DNA of 64,000 nucleotides. Origin: JBGRQA01 sp041725895 (GTDB lineage Bacteria; Bacteroidota; Bacteroidia; Bacteroidales; Marinifilaceae). Every line of letters begins with the position of its first letter. Within the stretch, counting starts at the first letter, position 1. The DNA lies in assembly GCA_041725895.1 (NCBI GenBank), contig JBGRQA010000003.1, positions 1 to 64,000 on the forward strand, read 5' to 3'. Shown piece by piece: positions 38,387 through 47,436 of this stretch. The notes beneath the pieces are model-generated. The model was not told the DNA's origin, ran no database searches, and worked only from the letters and a program-made list of their open reading frames with translations. The position numbers and the translations under genes were made by a program.

Positions 38387-39298
38387 TTAATTCGGCCGTT
38401 CCATCAACCATTTATCCAATGCATTCGCACTCAAATGGCCATCATCAAATGGCAAACGACGCATACGATGTGGCAAAACCAATTCTGCAGCTTCGAGAAT
38501 ATGAGCTCTTTCCACCTCATTTTTCTGTTCGTAAGCTGCAAGCGTTGTCGCAGTTTTGATCAGGGTAATATCGGCACGGTGCCCATCCACCCCTAATTCC
38601 AAAGTGATTTCCGCAGTAAGCTCCAACATAGCTTCAGGAATCTTCACCTCAGGCAAAAGCTGACGAGCTGCTTCCATTCTCTTCACGATTTGAGCATGTT
38701 CCTCCTCGTACCCCCGAACAAAAGCTTCAGGTTCCTCCTCGAAGGCCAAACGGCGCTTAATTACTTCCACCCGGTTTTCCAAAAGGTTTTCACCTCGCAC
38801 ATCCACCGTCATTCCGAAACGGTCCAACAATTGAGGACGCAGATCTCCCTCCTCCGGATTCATGGTTCCTACCAGGATAAACTGCGAAGGATGCGAATAG
38901 GAAACTCCTTCCCGTTCCACCACATTTACTCCCATGGCGGCTGCATCCAAAAGAATATCCACTATATGATCATCCAGTAGATTCACCTCATCTACATATA
39001 GCAAATTGTTGTGTGCCCGCGACAGAATTCCCGGTTCAAACTTCTTCTCCCCGTTTTTCAGGGCATGTTCAATGTCCAGGGTTCCCACCACTCGGTCTTC
39101 AGTGGCTCCAACAGGCAGGTCAACCACATCCTTATCCGGCAAAAGATCGATCAATGCACGAACTCCCGTACTTTTTGCAGTTCCTTTTTCTCCTCGAATC
39201 AGCACTCCACCAATTTTAGGGTTGATCACATTCAGGATCAAAGCCTTTTTCATTTGCTCCTGCCCCACAATGCCGGCAAAGGGATATAATGTTTGCAT
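38387..39298 (-). CDS. ChlI/BchI-like AAA+ chelatase subunit
   Basis: 303 aa, a little shorter than typical ChlI/BchI. Walker A GEKGTAKST (about 38-46), Walker B LLYVDEVNLL, MNPEEGDLRPQLLDRFGM (sensor 1 region) and an Arg-rich sensor 2 near MRRLPFDDG. It should form the ATPase ring that drives metal insertion by (or removal from) the CobN-type subunit encoded 124 bp upstream. The ChlD-like gene follows after 52 bp. Confidence 0.9.
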   Translation of the reverse strand: MQTLYPFAGIVGQEQMKKALILNVINPKIGGVLIRGEKGTAKSTGVRALIDLLPDKDVVDLPVGATEDRVVGTLDIEHALKNGEKKFEPGILSRAHNNLLYVDEVNLLDDHIVDILLDAAAMGVNVVEREGVSYSHPSQFILVGTMNPEEGDLRPQLLDRFGMTVDVRGENLLENRVEVIKRRLAFEEEPEAFVRGYEEEHAQIVKRMEAARQLLPEVKIPEAMLELTAEITLELGVDGHRADITLIKTATTLAAYEQKNEVERAHILEAAELVLPHRMRRLPFDDGHLSANALDKWLMERPN

Positions 39299-39422
39299 AT
39301 TTTCTTTAGATATTTAATTTGAGATAATAGAAATTAGATTTTTGATCTTTTCCTTTATATAAAAAGTAGCAAGCTGCTAGTATCAAGAAGAAACCTCATC
39401 TTCACTCATTCATTTCTTAACT

Positions 39423-42400
39423 TTACAGTCCATTCTCAATATTTCCTTCGGTCTGCAGGTACAAATTCACCAATTGCTCACGGTACTCTTCCTTTGCATC
39501 CCACATGCCTCGTTGGATGGCCTCCAGCAAACGCTCCGTCATTTTATGAGCCGCCCATTTGTTGGCTTCCTCCAGCCATTTCCGGTTTTCCTCATTCAGG
39601 AGGTAATGTTCGGTAATCTGCTCGTACATCCAATCCTCTACCACATCGGCCGTTGCATCCCAACCAAACACATTCTCCATCATGTAGGCCACATCCTGCG
39701 CTCCTTTGTAGCCGTGCTCCTTCAGGCCCTCAATCCATTTGGGATTCAAAATTCGGGCACGCACTACACGTGCCGTTTCCTCCTGTACCGAAGCAATTTC
39801 GGTTCGCATAGGGTCAGCTGAATTGCCATAGTAGGACCTTGGTTTCTTTCCGGAGAATTTCTGGGTAGCAGCAATCATCCCTCCATGGTAGATGAACTCA
39901 TCATCAATATCGTAGATATCACTCTCTTTGGATACTTCATTCTTTACCGTAGCATCCGTTTTTGCCAATCGCTGTCCATACAGATCGGGACGTTTCTCCC
40001 CATGAACCTTTCGCCCATAAGCATGACAACTCCAGGTGGTAGAGATGGTAGCCAAATCTTCATTGCTTTCCCACTTCTTCGAATTTACCAGGATATCAAC
40101 TCCTCCTCCATAAGTTCCCGGCGGACAGCCAAACACGCGTAGGAGCGCCTCCTGCTCCGCAATTTCGGGATCCACACCTTTATTTTTCATCTCTTCAACA
40201 TCTTCCAAAACATGTTTTCGGATGTAGTTCATCTCAATATCCTCATCCTGTACAGCCACCAGATTCACCGCATCATCCAGTAATTCGATCAGGTTGGGAA
40301 AGGTATCCCGGAACAATCCGGAGATGCGGCAGGTCACATCGATTCGGGGACGTTGCAGCTCCTCCAAAGGGATCAGTTCCAGTCCGCTTACCTGCTGGGT
40401 ATTTCCCAGCCAAACGGGCTTTACCCCCATGAGATAGAGAATTTCAGCGATATCATCCCCATAAGTTTTCATCACATCACCGGCATACATCACAATGGCG
40501 ATTCCTTCGGGCAATTTGCCTTCATCCTTCCGATACCGTTCCAACAGATCGTCCGCCATGCGTTTTCCAACCTCCCAGGAAGCTCGTGTAGGTACAGCCT
40601 GTGGATTGATGGAGTAAAAATTACGCCCCGACGGCAAGATCAGGGCATTCCCCCTAGAAGGACATCCACCAGGCCCCGGATCTACCATTCGCCCATTCAC
40701 ACCGTCTACCAACCACTTCAGCTCATCTGTGGTCTGCAGCAATCGAGGCACAACTTCCTCACAGATAAAATGCAATACCTCTTCCAGTTTTCCATTGCCT
40801 GTCGTTTCAGGATTAATCCCACCTACAATATTTTTTATACCAGCAATTTGGTATTCATCATCTTCCAACTCTTGAATGACCTCTACTGCTTTTTCAGTCA
40901 ATTCATCGAGAATCCTCAAACTGGTCTGCCCCTCCTCCCAAATCCGGGTGGGCTGATCCAGCAGAAGCGCATAGTCGTAGCCCATGGCATCCGCAATCCC
41001 CTCGTTCAAAGCAGGCACGGTTCCATTGGGAATGCGGGTAAGCAAACGTAGCATATTTCGGAATCGCACCTTCTCTTCCGGCTGCCCGAAAATGTGAAGT
41101 CCATCCTTTATAATGGAAGTTTTGATCCGCTCCATCCAAACATGCAACTGCTCCAGGAAAGCATCAAAATCAGCAAAAGCCTTTTCCCTGCTGATCTGTA
41201 AATCCTGATCCAAATGAAGCTTCTCCACCATTTCCCAAAGCACATTGGCCACAGAAGCCACCTTCTTTTCATTGTTCCCTTTGGCATGGTAATAATCCTT
41301 CAACTGCTCATCCAACTGGGATAACTCATTATAGGTACCACTTTCCACCATCGAAGGGATCATGTGCTCGTTAAGTACCGCAGCAGAGCGTCGTTTGGCC
41401 TGAATCCCCTCTCCTACTACCGAAATACAGTAAGGATACAGATGTGGCAAATCGGAGATGGTAATATCCGGATAGCAGGCATCACTTAGCCCTTTCTCCT
41501 TGCCTGGCAACCATTCCAGGGTTCCGTGCGTACCGATATGCAGAATTACATCCGCTTCAAAGATGTGCTTCACCCATTTATAGAAAGCTACATATTGGTG
41601 GGGGCACACAAAATCGGTGCTATGATAGCATTCCTCGGCTTTCTCTTCGAAGGCCCTTGCCGGCTGCAAACCGATAAAAACATTTCCGTTCAGGATACCC
41701 GGTATCGGCATCTGGTTCTGGTGCACCAGGAATTCACCGGGTGCTTCGCCCCAATCCTCCTGCATTTTGTTCTGCACCTCCCTGGGCAGTTTGTCAAACC
41801 ATATCCTGTATTGCTCCCCGGAGATCAGATCAATGCTCTTTTCCACCATCTGTTCGGGGCTACTCCATTGGGTATCGTTGGTCACGCCATCGATAATCTT
41901 CTGGATAATCTCTTCCCCATCCTGAAAAGAAGAAGTAGTAGAGATCCCTGATTCTCTTAAGGATTCTATGATGTTGTATACCGAGGCCGGCGTGTCCAGG
42001 CCCCAGGCACATCCAATCTGATCATTGCGCGGAGGCATATTGTGAAGAATGATGGCGACCTTCTTCTCCTCATTCTTTTTGTATCGCAACAGGGCCCAGT
42101 TTTTGGCCAGGCTGCATACTTTTTGAATTCGCTCCTGAATCGGTTTGAATCGATATCGTGTCCCAAACTCATCACTTTCGTAAACGGTATAGGCTGAGGG
42201 ATAGGAGATGATTTGTCCATCGAATTCGGGATAGTAAATCCCAGATACCAAAGTCATCCCATCAACACCCTGCTGCGATTTTCTCCACTCCTCCTCACTC
42301 ATCCAAACCTGGAAGGATTGAATCACAGGAACTCCCAACTTGCTGTGAATAGATTCCTCAACCATCTGGGCCGTTCCATCTCCCGGATTGCCCAGAATGG

Positions 42401-43184
42401 TCTGCGAATAACCTAAGGTATTGATGATGGCATCCACAACAGGACGCCCGTTTTGGATAAGCACTTCATCAATCAGCCATTGTACACCTTTTCGGCCCAA
42501 CTCCGGCTGAACAGAAACACCAGTATAGCAAACCAAAGGAATGGCTCCCTGGTCTTCAATCTCTTTCTTTATGGCCTCAATGTGAGCTACATTCCCAGTA
42601 TGAAAGAATTGAGCGTGAAACAAAACTCCAATCACCGGTTTATCGGAAGCAGCAACCTCTTTAAAATAATTATCTGCCGCACCATCAATACCATAAATGC
42701 CCTCCCACTCGGGTGATTGCGGAGGGAAAATACTATAGTCCCCACCTTTCCAAATATTGGCCATCCACTGAAACAGGTTGCTCAGGTTCTCTACCCCTCC
42801 CATGGAATAGTAGCGATAGATAATCCCAAATTCCTCGGGACTAATGTTCAATCGATTCCTCAATTCATCCACCTCATCCTGAATGCCAGATTCCAAAAAG
42901 ATCTTATTCCGCTGCGACAGCTCGTCAAACAACTCCTTAAACCGCCGGAAATGGGTAAATCCGCCGTGACTGGTGATAAAAACCATATCGGCTCCAGTTG
43001 CCGACTGCAAAACCTCATCGAAAACTCCGGGGGTTTGATCGATATCCACATAATTGTAGAACTGAAATTGAAATGCCCCCGGACAGGCTTCTTCCAAAAA
43101 TTTTCGGGCTTGGTTTACCTGGTAGGTATTGTCATACTTTCCAGTAATAAAAAGAATATTGAATATGGTAGATTGATTGGTCAT
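39423..43184 (-). CDS. cobN: CobN/ChlH-type chelatase large subunit
   Basis: 1253 aa, the usual CobN length. Marks: VIGVLFHAQFFHTGN near residue 185-200, the long central block with VILHIGTHGTLEWLPGKEKGLS (about 550-575; the conserved His-rich metal/porphyrin site), GGINPETTGNGK and the C-terminal TSTTWSCHAYGRKVHGEKRPDLY region. CobN binds the tetrapyrrole and inserts Co2+ in the aerobic B12 pathway with CobS/CobT. Here no CobS/CobT but ChlI/ChlD-like partners are encoded, as in several anaerobes. CobN relatives in Bacteroides haem loci (HmuS) have been linked to metal removal, so direction cannot be read from sequence. Confidence 0.9.
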   Translation of the reverse strand: MTNQSTIFNILFITGKYDNTYQVNQARKFLEEACPGAFQFQFYNYVDIDQTPGVFDEVLQSATGADMVFITSHGGFTHFRRFKELFDELSQRNKIFLESGIQDEVDELRNRLNISPEEFGIIYRYYSMGGVENLSNLFQWMANIWKGGDYSIFPPQSPEWEGIYGIDGAADNYFKEVAASDKPVIGVLFHAQFFHTGNVAHIEAIKKEIEDQGAIPLVCYTGVSVQPELGRKGVQWLIDEVLIQNGRPVVDAIINTLGYSQTILGNPGDGTAQMVEESIHSKLGVPVIQSFQVWMSEEEWRKSQQGVDGMTLVSGIYYPEFDGQIISYPSAYTVYESDEFGTRYRFKPIQERIQKVCSLAKNWALLRYKKNEEKKVAIILHNMPPRNDQIGCAWGLDTPASVYNIIESLRESGISTTSSFQDGEEIIQKIIDGVTNDTQWSSPEQMVEKSIDLISGEQYRIWFDKLPREVQNKMQEDWGEAPGEFLVHQNQMPIPGILNGNVFIGLQPARAFEEKAEECYHSTDFVCPHQYVAFYKWVKHIFEADVILHIGTHGTLEWLPGKEKGLSDACYPDITISDLPHLYPYCISVVGEGIQAKRRSAAVLNEHMIPSMVESGTYNELSQLDEQLKDYYHAKGNNEKKVASVANVLWEMVEKLHLDQDLQISREKAFADFDAFLEQLHVWMERIKTSIIKDGLHIFGQPEEKVRFRNMLRLLTRIPNGTVPALNEGIADAMGYDYALLLDQPTRIWEEGQTSLRILDELTEKAVEVIQELEDDEYQIAGIKNIVGGINPETTGNGKLEEVLHFICEEVVPRLLQTTDELKWLVDGVNGRMVDPGPGGCPSRGNALILPSGRNFYSINPQAVPTRASWEVGKRMADDLLERYRKDEGKLPEGIAIVMYAGDVMKTYGDDIAEILYLMGVKPVWLGNTQQVSGLELIPLEELQRPRIDVTCRISGLFRDTFPNLIELLDDAVNLVAVQDEDIEMNYIRKHVLEDVEEMKNKGVDPEIAEQEALLRVFGCPPGTYGGGVDILVNSKKWESNEDLATISTTWSCHAYGRKVHGEKRPDLYGQRLAKTDATVKNEVSKESDIYDIDDEFIYHGGMIAATQKFSGKKPRSYYGNSADPMRTEIASVQEETARVVRARILNPKWIEGLKEHGYKGAQDVAYMMENVFGWDATADVVEDWMYEQITEHYLLNEENRKWLEEANKWAAHKMTERLLEAIQRGMWDAKEEYREQLVNLYLQTEGNIENGL

Positions 43185-43284
43185 CTTAGATAGGTTAAAA
43201 TGTAAATGTGTTAAATCCTTCCTCTGAAATAAAGGCTACTTTGGGTTCATATTCTGATATCTGACACCAAAGCACACATATAGC

Positions 43285-44478
43285 TTAATGAATCTGTATA
43301 GCTTTATCCGCCCATTTCAGCTTACTCAAGAAATAGGTAGTATCCTGGGGAAGCAGTTCCGGATGAAGAATTTTAATAAAGTCCTTCAAAACCACATCCG
43401 GACTTACACAACCGCTCTCCCACCAATCACTTCCTCCTTGTGAAGTCATTCTCTTATAAATGTTATACACCTCCCCCTTCCGATAGGCATCAAATTGAGT
43501 GAACACTTCACCTCCATTCTCTACGTCGTCCATATTTTTACAAATACCGGGATAAATCCATAAATCGGCATGCATGCATTGATCCAAAACAGTCTCAACA
43601 CTCATGGGAATATTCCCCCTGGTATCGTCATCAAAAAGGAAATAATTGGCCCCGGCATCTCGCAGGTAGCTAACCATATAATTCTGACCTCCCGGCATGT
43701 ACCAGGTCCCTCTATAGCTCCACCCCAGCAAAACAGTTGGCTTCGTTTTTACATTCCGCGCTATCTGTCTTAATTGATTGTAGTTGTCTTCAATTCTATT
43801 GAAAATGGAATCCGCTTCGGCTCCCTTGTTAAAAAAAGCAGCAATAAATTTCATCCATTCCGCACGCCCCAGGGGAGTTGCCTCCATCCAATTCAAGGCA
43901 TAAGCCAGTTTAAAGCCGATCTCATCCAAACGGGTCTCCCCTGCTTTTACCTCATTAAAAGCCGAAAGAAGAATCAATTCCGGATCCAATTCAACTATTT
44001 TTTCCACATTGATATTTTTATTGTGAGCACCCCCCAGTTGAGCGATATCCCCCTTTTCTACCCTTTCCAACAATCCCTTATCGTAAACCTTACCGGCACG
44101 TGTCATTCCAACCAGCTTATCCTCTAGACCCAATTTTAACAAAGGACCAATTTGTGTATTGGAAAAAATGGCAACAGTTTTTACCGGGACTTTTACTACT
44201 GTAATCTTAGGATCTAACCCTTCGGGTACATCCTCTCCCCGTGGAATCAAGGCATATTTCCGTAATACATCATCGTTCTTCCAAGGATTATATACAGTAA
44301 TTTCCTTATAGTTCTCTCTTCTTGCTATAGAAAAACCTTTTGCATAAGTCACCCTCGCATTGAAATCGAACCCCTTGCTAACACCTTTCTCCTCCTGGTT
44401 CGCTCTTTTCCCGGAACCGGAGCCTCCACAAGCAGTAAGTCCCAACAGGACCAAACCGCAAACTATCAATCGTATCAT
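43285..44478 (-). CDS. ABC substrate-binding lipoprotein (BtuF/FepB-like) A
   Basis: 397 aa from the ATG at 44478, which gives a clean lipobox signal (MIRLIVCGLVLLGLTACGG). A longer frame from 44517 adds 13 polar residues. A class III periplasmic binding fold has two lobes: VPVKTVAIFSNTQIGPLLKLG...VGMTRAG and LILLSAFNEV, then the family mark MEATPLGRAEWMKFIAAFFNKG, WSYRGTWYMPGGQNYMV and SDWWESGCVSPDVVLKDFIKILHPELLP. One of three intact paralogues plus a dead copy. It lies between paralogue B and the cobN-like gene in the riboswitch 2 operon. Ligand: probably a corrinoid or metal-tetrapyrrole, from context. Confidence 0.85.
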   Translation of the reverse strand: MIRLIVCGLVLLGLTACGGSGSGKRANQEEKGVSKGFDFNARVTYAKGFSIARRENYKEITVYNPWKNDDVLRKYALIPRGEDVPEGLDPKITVVKVPVKTVAIFSNTQIGPLLKLGLEDKLVGMTRAGKVYDKGLLERVEKGDIAQLGGAHNKNINVEKIVELDPELILLSAFNEVKAGETRLDEIGFKLAYALNWMEATPLGRAEWMKFIAAFFNKGAEADSIFNRIEDNYNQLRQIARNVKTKPTVLLGWSYRGTWYMPGGQNYMVSYLRDAGANYFLFDDDTRGNIPMSVETVLDQCMHADLWIYPGICKNMDDVENGGEVFTQFDAYRKGEVYNIYKRMTSQGGSDWWESGCVSPDVVLKDFIKILHPELLPQDTTYFLSKLKWADKAIQIH

Positions 44479-44531
44479 ATTTTTCCTGGAATATTCTGGT
44501 AATTCATTCTTATTCACTTCTAGCCATTGTT

Positions 44532-45713
44532 CTATTGCAGTCTCTGGAAATAGTACAATTCGTGTTGGGGCACCAACTGGGGATGGAAAATCCGAATCAT
44601 GTCCTTCAGGATTACATCAGGATGCATTACACCGCTTTCCCACCAATCATTTCCTCCCCCCGGGCCAACTCGTTTGTTGTTATTAAAAACACGTTTCTCC
44701 TGAAATGCTTTGAACAAAGTGTAGCGTTCATCCCATTTGGCCAGTTCCTCCAGGTTATTTGAAGACCCTGGATTCAACCAATACTCAGCAGTCTGCTGAT
44801 TGTCCAGAATACATTCGAAACTGAGAGGCAAACTACCGGTCTTCTTATCTTTGGTCCAATAGTAATGGGCACCGGCATCCTTGGCCAAACGAGCCACATA
44901 ACTATCTCCTCCGGGAGTGTACCATACTCCCTTAAAATTCATATTGAACATTACAGTTGGTTTGTGAGCAACCTCCTTCGCCAACGCACTGGCTCTGCGA
45001 TATTCCTTAACAATTCTTTCAAATTCCTGATCTGCTTCCTCATCTTTACCAACAAAGGCCGCAAAGAATTTGATCCACTCCGCCCGAGCCAAGGGACAGG
45101 CCTCCATCCATTCGGCAACAAAGCAAAGCTTCAACCCGGCTGCCAACATCTTCTTCTCTTCGGCTGAAACACTCTCAAACCCGGACACAAACACCAACTC
45201 GGGATTATTCTCTACAATACTTTCCGCATCAGGTTTGGCCATTCCTGAATTTTTTAAATCGGCTACCTTCCCTGTTCGAATTCTTGCATTCAGATAAGGG
45301 TTATTGATAATCGCTCCATTGCCCACCAGGGTTACAGCATCCAGTTCGTGAACCATATTCAAAGGCTCCACATGAGTGGAAGAAAGAATGGCAATACTTT
45401 TTACCGGCTGACGAACCACCATACAATTTTCAGGAAGATCTGCAGGTTGTTTTGCATTCGGGGCCAGGACGCAATATTGTTGAGACACCTCTCCATTCTT
45501 CCATGGATTTAGAAGCTGGATCAATTTGTAATCGGAAAATGTTTGGATGCGAAAACCTTGGGCAAAATCAACATTCGGTGTGAATTCCGCTTTCCCGATG
45601 GGATTTAATGCTGATGTGGACAGATCAGCCGTTGAGTGTTTTTTCTTGTAATGACAACCGGTAAATCCTCCGCCTACCAGTATCACCATCAAAAGGAATA
45701 CAATTCTTTTCAT
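44532..45713 (-). CDS. ABC substrate-binding lipoprotein (BtuF/FepB-like) B
   Basis: 393 aa from ATG 45713 (signal MKRIVFLLMVILVGGGFTGCHYKK with lipobox). Same family as paralogues A and C: VRQPVKSIAILSSTHVEPLNMV, MEACPLARAEWIKFFAAFVGK, NFKGVWYTPGGDSYVA and NDWWESGVMHPDVILKDMIRIFHPQLVPQ. It is the first gene after riboswitch 2 (45905-46082), so its expression should be directly B12-dependent. It has no permease next to it and could share the BtuC/BtuD pair at 46160-48492. Confidence 0.86.
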   Translation of the reverse strand: MKRIVFLLMVILVGGGFTGCHYKKKHSTADLSTSALNPIGKAEFTPNVDFAQGFRIQTFSDYKLIQLLNPWKNGEVSQQYCVLAPNAKQPADLPENCMVVRQPVKSIAILSSTHVEPLNMVHELDAVTLVGNGAIINNPYLNARIRTGKVADLKNSGMAKPDAESIVENNPELVFVSGFESVSAEEKKMLAAGLKLCFVAEWMEACPLARAEWIKFFAAFVGKDEEADQEFERIVKEYRRASALAKEVAHKPTVMFNMNFKGVWYTPGGDSYVARLAKDAGAHYYWTKDKKTGSLPLSFECILDNQQTAEYWLNPGSSNNLEELAKWDERYTLFKAFQEKRVFNNNKRVGPGGGNDWWESGVMHPDVILKDMIRIFHPQLVPQHELYYFQRLQ

Positions 45714-45904
45714 ATGATAATAATTTTTTATTAGAACCATATAGAACTTACTCCATCTAAATTATCATCCCCCTGTATGATTTAAGGATAATTCAAATAG
45801 GCACGTTTCATAAGGTTCTATTACCGGGAAGAAATACAGGAACCATATGAAAAACATACAATTTCAACTTTCTCCCCGAAGTTTAATATTTGGAATCTGA
45901 CAAA

Positions 45905-46082
45905 AGGCAGGTATTCTGACTCATCCCACTTATGAAAACCTTCCCATCCCTTCCGACTAAACCGGAAACAGGACAGTGGCAATTATCCATAAGCATGACC
46001 ACAGGGGCCAGGATTTACAGCTGCGGGGACAGTTCCGGACTTTCACCGGATTCCCTTGAATCAACCCGAAGGTTGAAAACCT
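45905..46082 (-). promoter_or_regulatory. Cobalamin riboswitch 2
   Basis: On the minus strand: GGGAATCCGGTGAAAGTCC, CCCGCAGCTGTAAA, TTGCCACTGTCC, GGGAAGG and AGTCAGAATACCTGCC, the cobalamin aptamer core. It precedes binding protein B and so controls the whole cobN-chlI-chlD-cbiZ-nifHD-nifK unit. A TAGTTTTG box (46095-46102) lies immediately 5'. Confidence 0.92.
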
Positions 46083-46094
46083 AAATCAGCATGA

Positions 46095-46102
46095 CAAAAC
46101 TA
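46095..46102 (-). promoter_or_regulatory. -7 promoter box upstream of riboswitch 2
   Basis: TAGTTTTG on the minus strand matches TAnnTTTG and abuts the aptamer. The same octamer serves riboswitch 3. Confidence 0.55.
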
Positions 46103-46159
46103 TACTTTTTATAGAAAACAGAAACAGTTTCTAAAACATATCAAAACTTTTTATTCAAT

Positions 46160-47218
46160 TCATTTCTGCAGTGTATTGGTATTCTTCAATTTGACACAAT
46201 CACTGGAAAAGGCTTTACGCAAGAACATCAACAGCTCCTCAATACTCTTACAATTCACAACGTTTCCGTTCCGGCGAACCTCCCACTCCATCCTGTCTTC
46301 CAAGAGCTTCACACAACAGGTGCCGGTTTCTTCACAGGTAACTTGATAGCCCTCACGCGACAGGGCGCGCTGAGTCCAGAAGCCCATTACATCGTTACCC
46401 AACAACTGGATGGTTTGCTTCTTCTGGTAGTTCATGATGAAGTTCCCGGTCTTGCGGTCGAAATTGAAGGATTTGTTGTGGAAGGTTTCCTCAATGCTTC
46501 CCTTCAGCACCAGATCCTCAGGAGCCCCTATTTTAACAGGTTGGTTGCGGGCCATCAGCCAAATGACATCGGCGGCCTGTAAGGCCAAATCCAACTCATG
46601 AGTCGAAAGCAGAATGGCTTTGTTGGTCTCCCTTGCCAGGCGATGCAACAAACGCATAATCTCCACCCGGTTGGGCAAATCCAAATGTGCTGTTGGTTCA
46701 TCCAGCATAATCAGCGGGGTATCCTGCGCCAAAGCTTTGGCAATCATCACACGTTGCTTTTCCCCGTCACTCAATTGGTTGATGTAGTGGTTGGCGTAAT
46801 GCACCAAACCGACCTGCTCCAATGCCCATTTGATCTTCTCATTGTCCTCATCGGACAGTCGCCCCATCCACGAGGTGTAGGGATGTCGTCCCAATGACAC
46901 AATATGGTAAACGGTAAGGTTGCCCACATTGATCCGCTCGGTAAGTACAATACTCAACAATTGGGCTATCTCCTTATAGTTTCGTTCCCGAATTGGAATG
47001 CCTTCCACCAAGGTAGTTCCGGCCAAAGGGGCCTGAATTCCGGCAATGGTTCGCATCAGGGTGGATTTCCCGGCCCCGTTAGGACCCAAAAGGCAAACCA
47101 TCTCCCCTCGTCGTATGGTCAGGTTGATATCCGACAGCAAACACAAGTTCTCCTTCTTTCCCTGCTTGTAGCCAATGGAAAGATCTTGCGTTATCAATAT
47201 ATTTTGTTGTTCTTTCAA
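46160..47218 (-). CDS. ABC transporter ATPase (BtuD/FecE-like) with C-terminal extension
   Basis: 352 aa. The ATPase core (1-255) has Walker A GPNGAGKST, the signature LSDGEKQRVMIAKAL, Walker B LIMLDEPTAHLD and the switch His in LLSTHELDLAL. Residues about 260-352 form an extra domain of unknown role (MNYQKKQTIQLLGNDVMGFW..., CCVKLLEDRMEWEV). It is read after the permease and binding protein C genes under riboswitch 3, with a 218-bp gap holding AAGTGGC repeats. Confidence 0.9.
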   Translation of the reverse strand: MKEQQNILITQDLSIGYKQGKKENLCLLSDINLTIRRGEMVCLLGPNGAGKSTLMRTIAGIQAPLAGTTLVEGIPIRERNYKEIAQLLSIVLTERINVGNLTVYHIVSLGRHPYTSWMGRLSDEDNEKIKWALEQVGLVHYANHYINQLSDGEKQRVMIAKALAQDTPLIMLDEPTAHLDLPNRVEIMRLLHRLARETNKAILLSTHELDLALQAADVIWLMARNQPVKIGAPEDLVLKGSIEETFHNKSFNFDRKTGNFIMNYQKKQTIQLLGNDVMGFWTQRALSREGYQVTCEETGTCCVKLLEDRMEWEVRRNGNVVNCKSIEELLMFLRKAFSSDCVKLKNTNTLQK

Positions 47219-47277
47219 CAGATTATTCTATTTAAACGACCAGCTTGCTGGTACAGTACTACTACTATTCTTTATAA

Positions 47278-47330
47278 GTAACAAGTGGCAAGTAGCAAGT
47301 GACAAGTGGCATGTGGTAAGTGGTAAGTTT
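47278..47330. repeat. Degenerate AAGTGGCAAGT tandem repeats
   Basis: Consecutive short units of the type CAAGTGGCAAGTAGCAAGTG fill the gap between the permease and ATPase genes. The same motif appears in the cbiZ-chlD gap (36337-36367). Likely a small dispersed repeat of the genome. Confidence 0.6.
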
Positions 47331-47436
47331 CCTTACGCAACAGTTGCTCATCAACTTTGAACCCTTCAGACCTTTCAACCGTTCAGATCGTCCAACTTAT
47401 TTCATCCTAATTTACAATATCACTAATCAACAGCCC

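Noticed and set aside
31636..43184. Bacteriochlorophyll synthesis island
   Set aside because: CobN, ChlI, ChlD and Nif-like proteins could suggest it, but no other bch gene, reaction-centre gene or pigment gene is present, and cobalamin riboswitches plus CbiZ point to corrinoids.
41966..43193. Long open frames opposite cobN (e.g. 42717-43193 +)
   Set aside because: They are shadows of the strongly coding minus strand; no start-site or domain evidence supports them.
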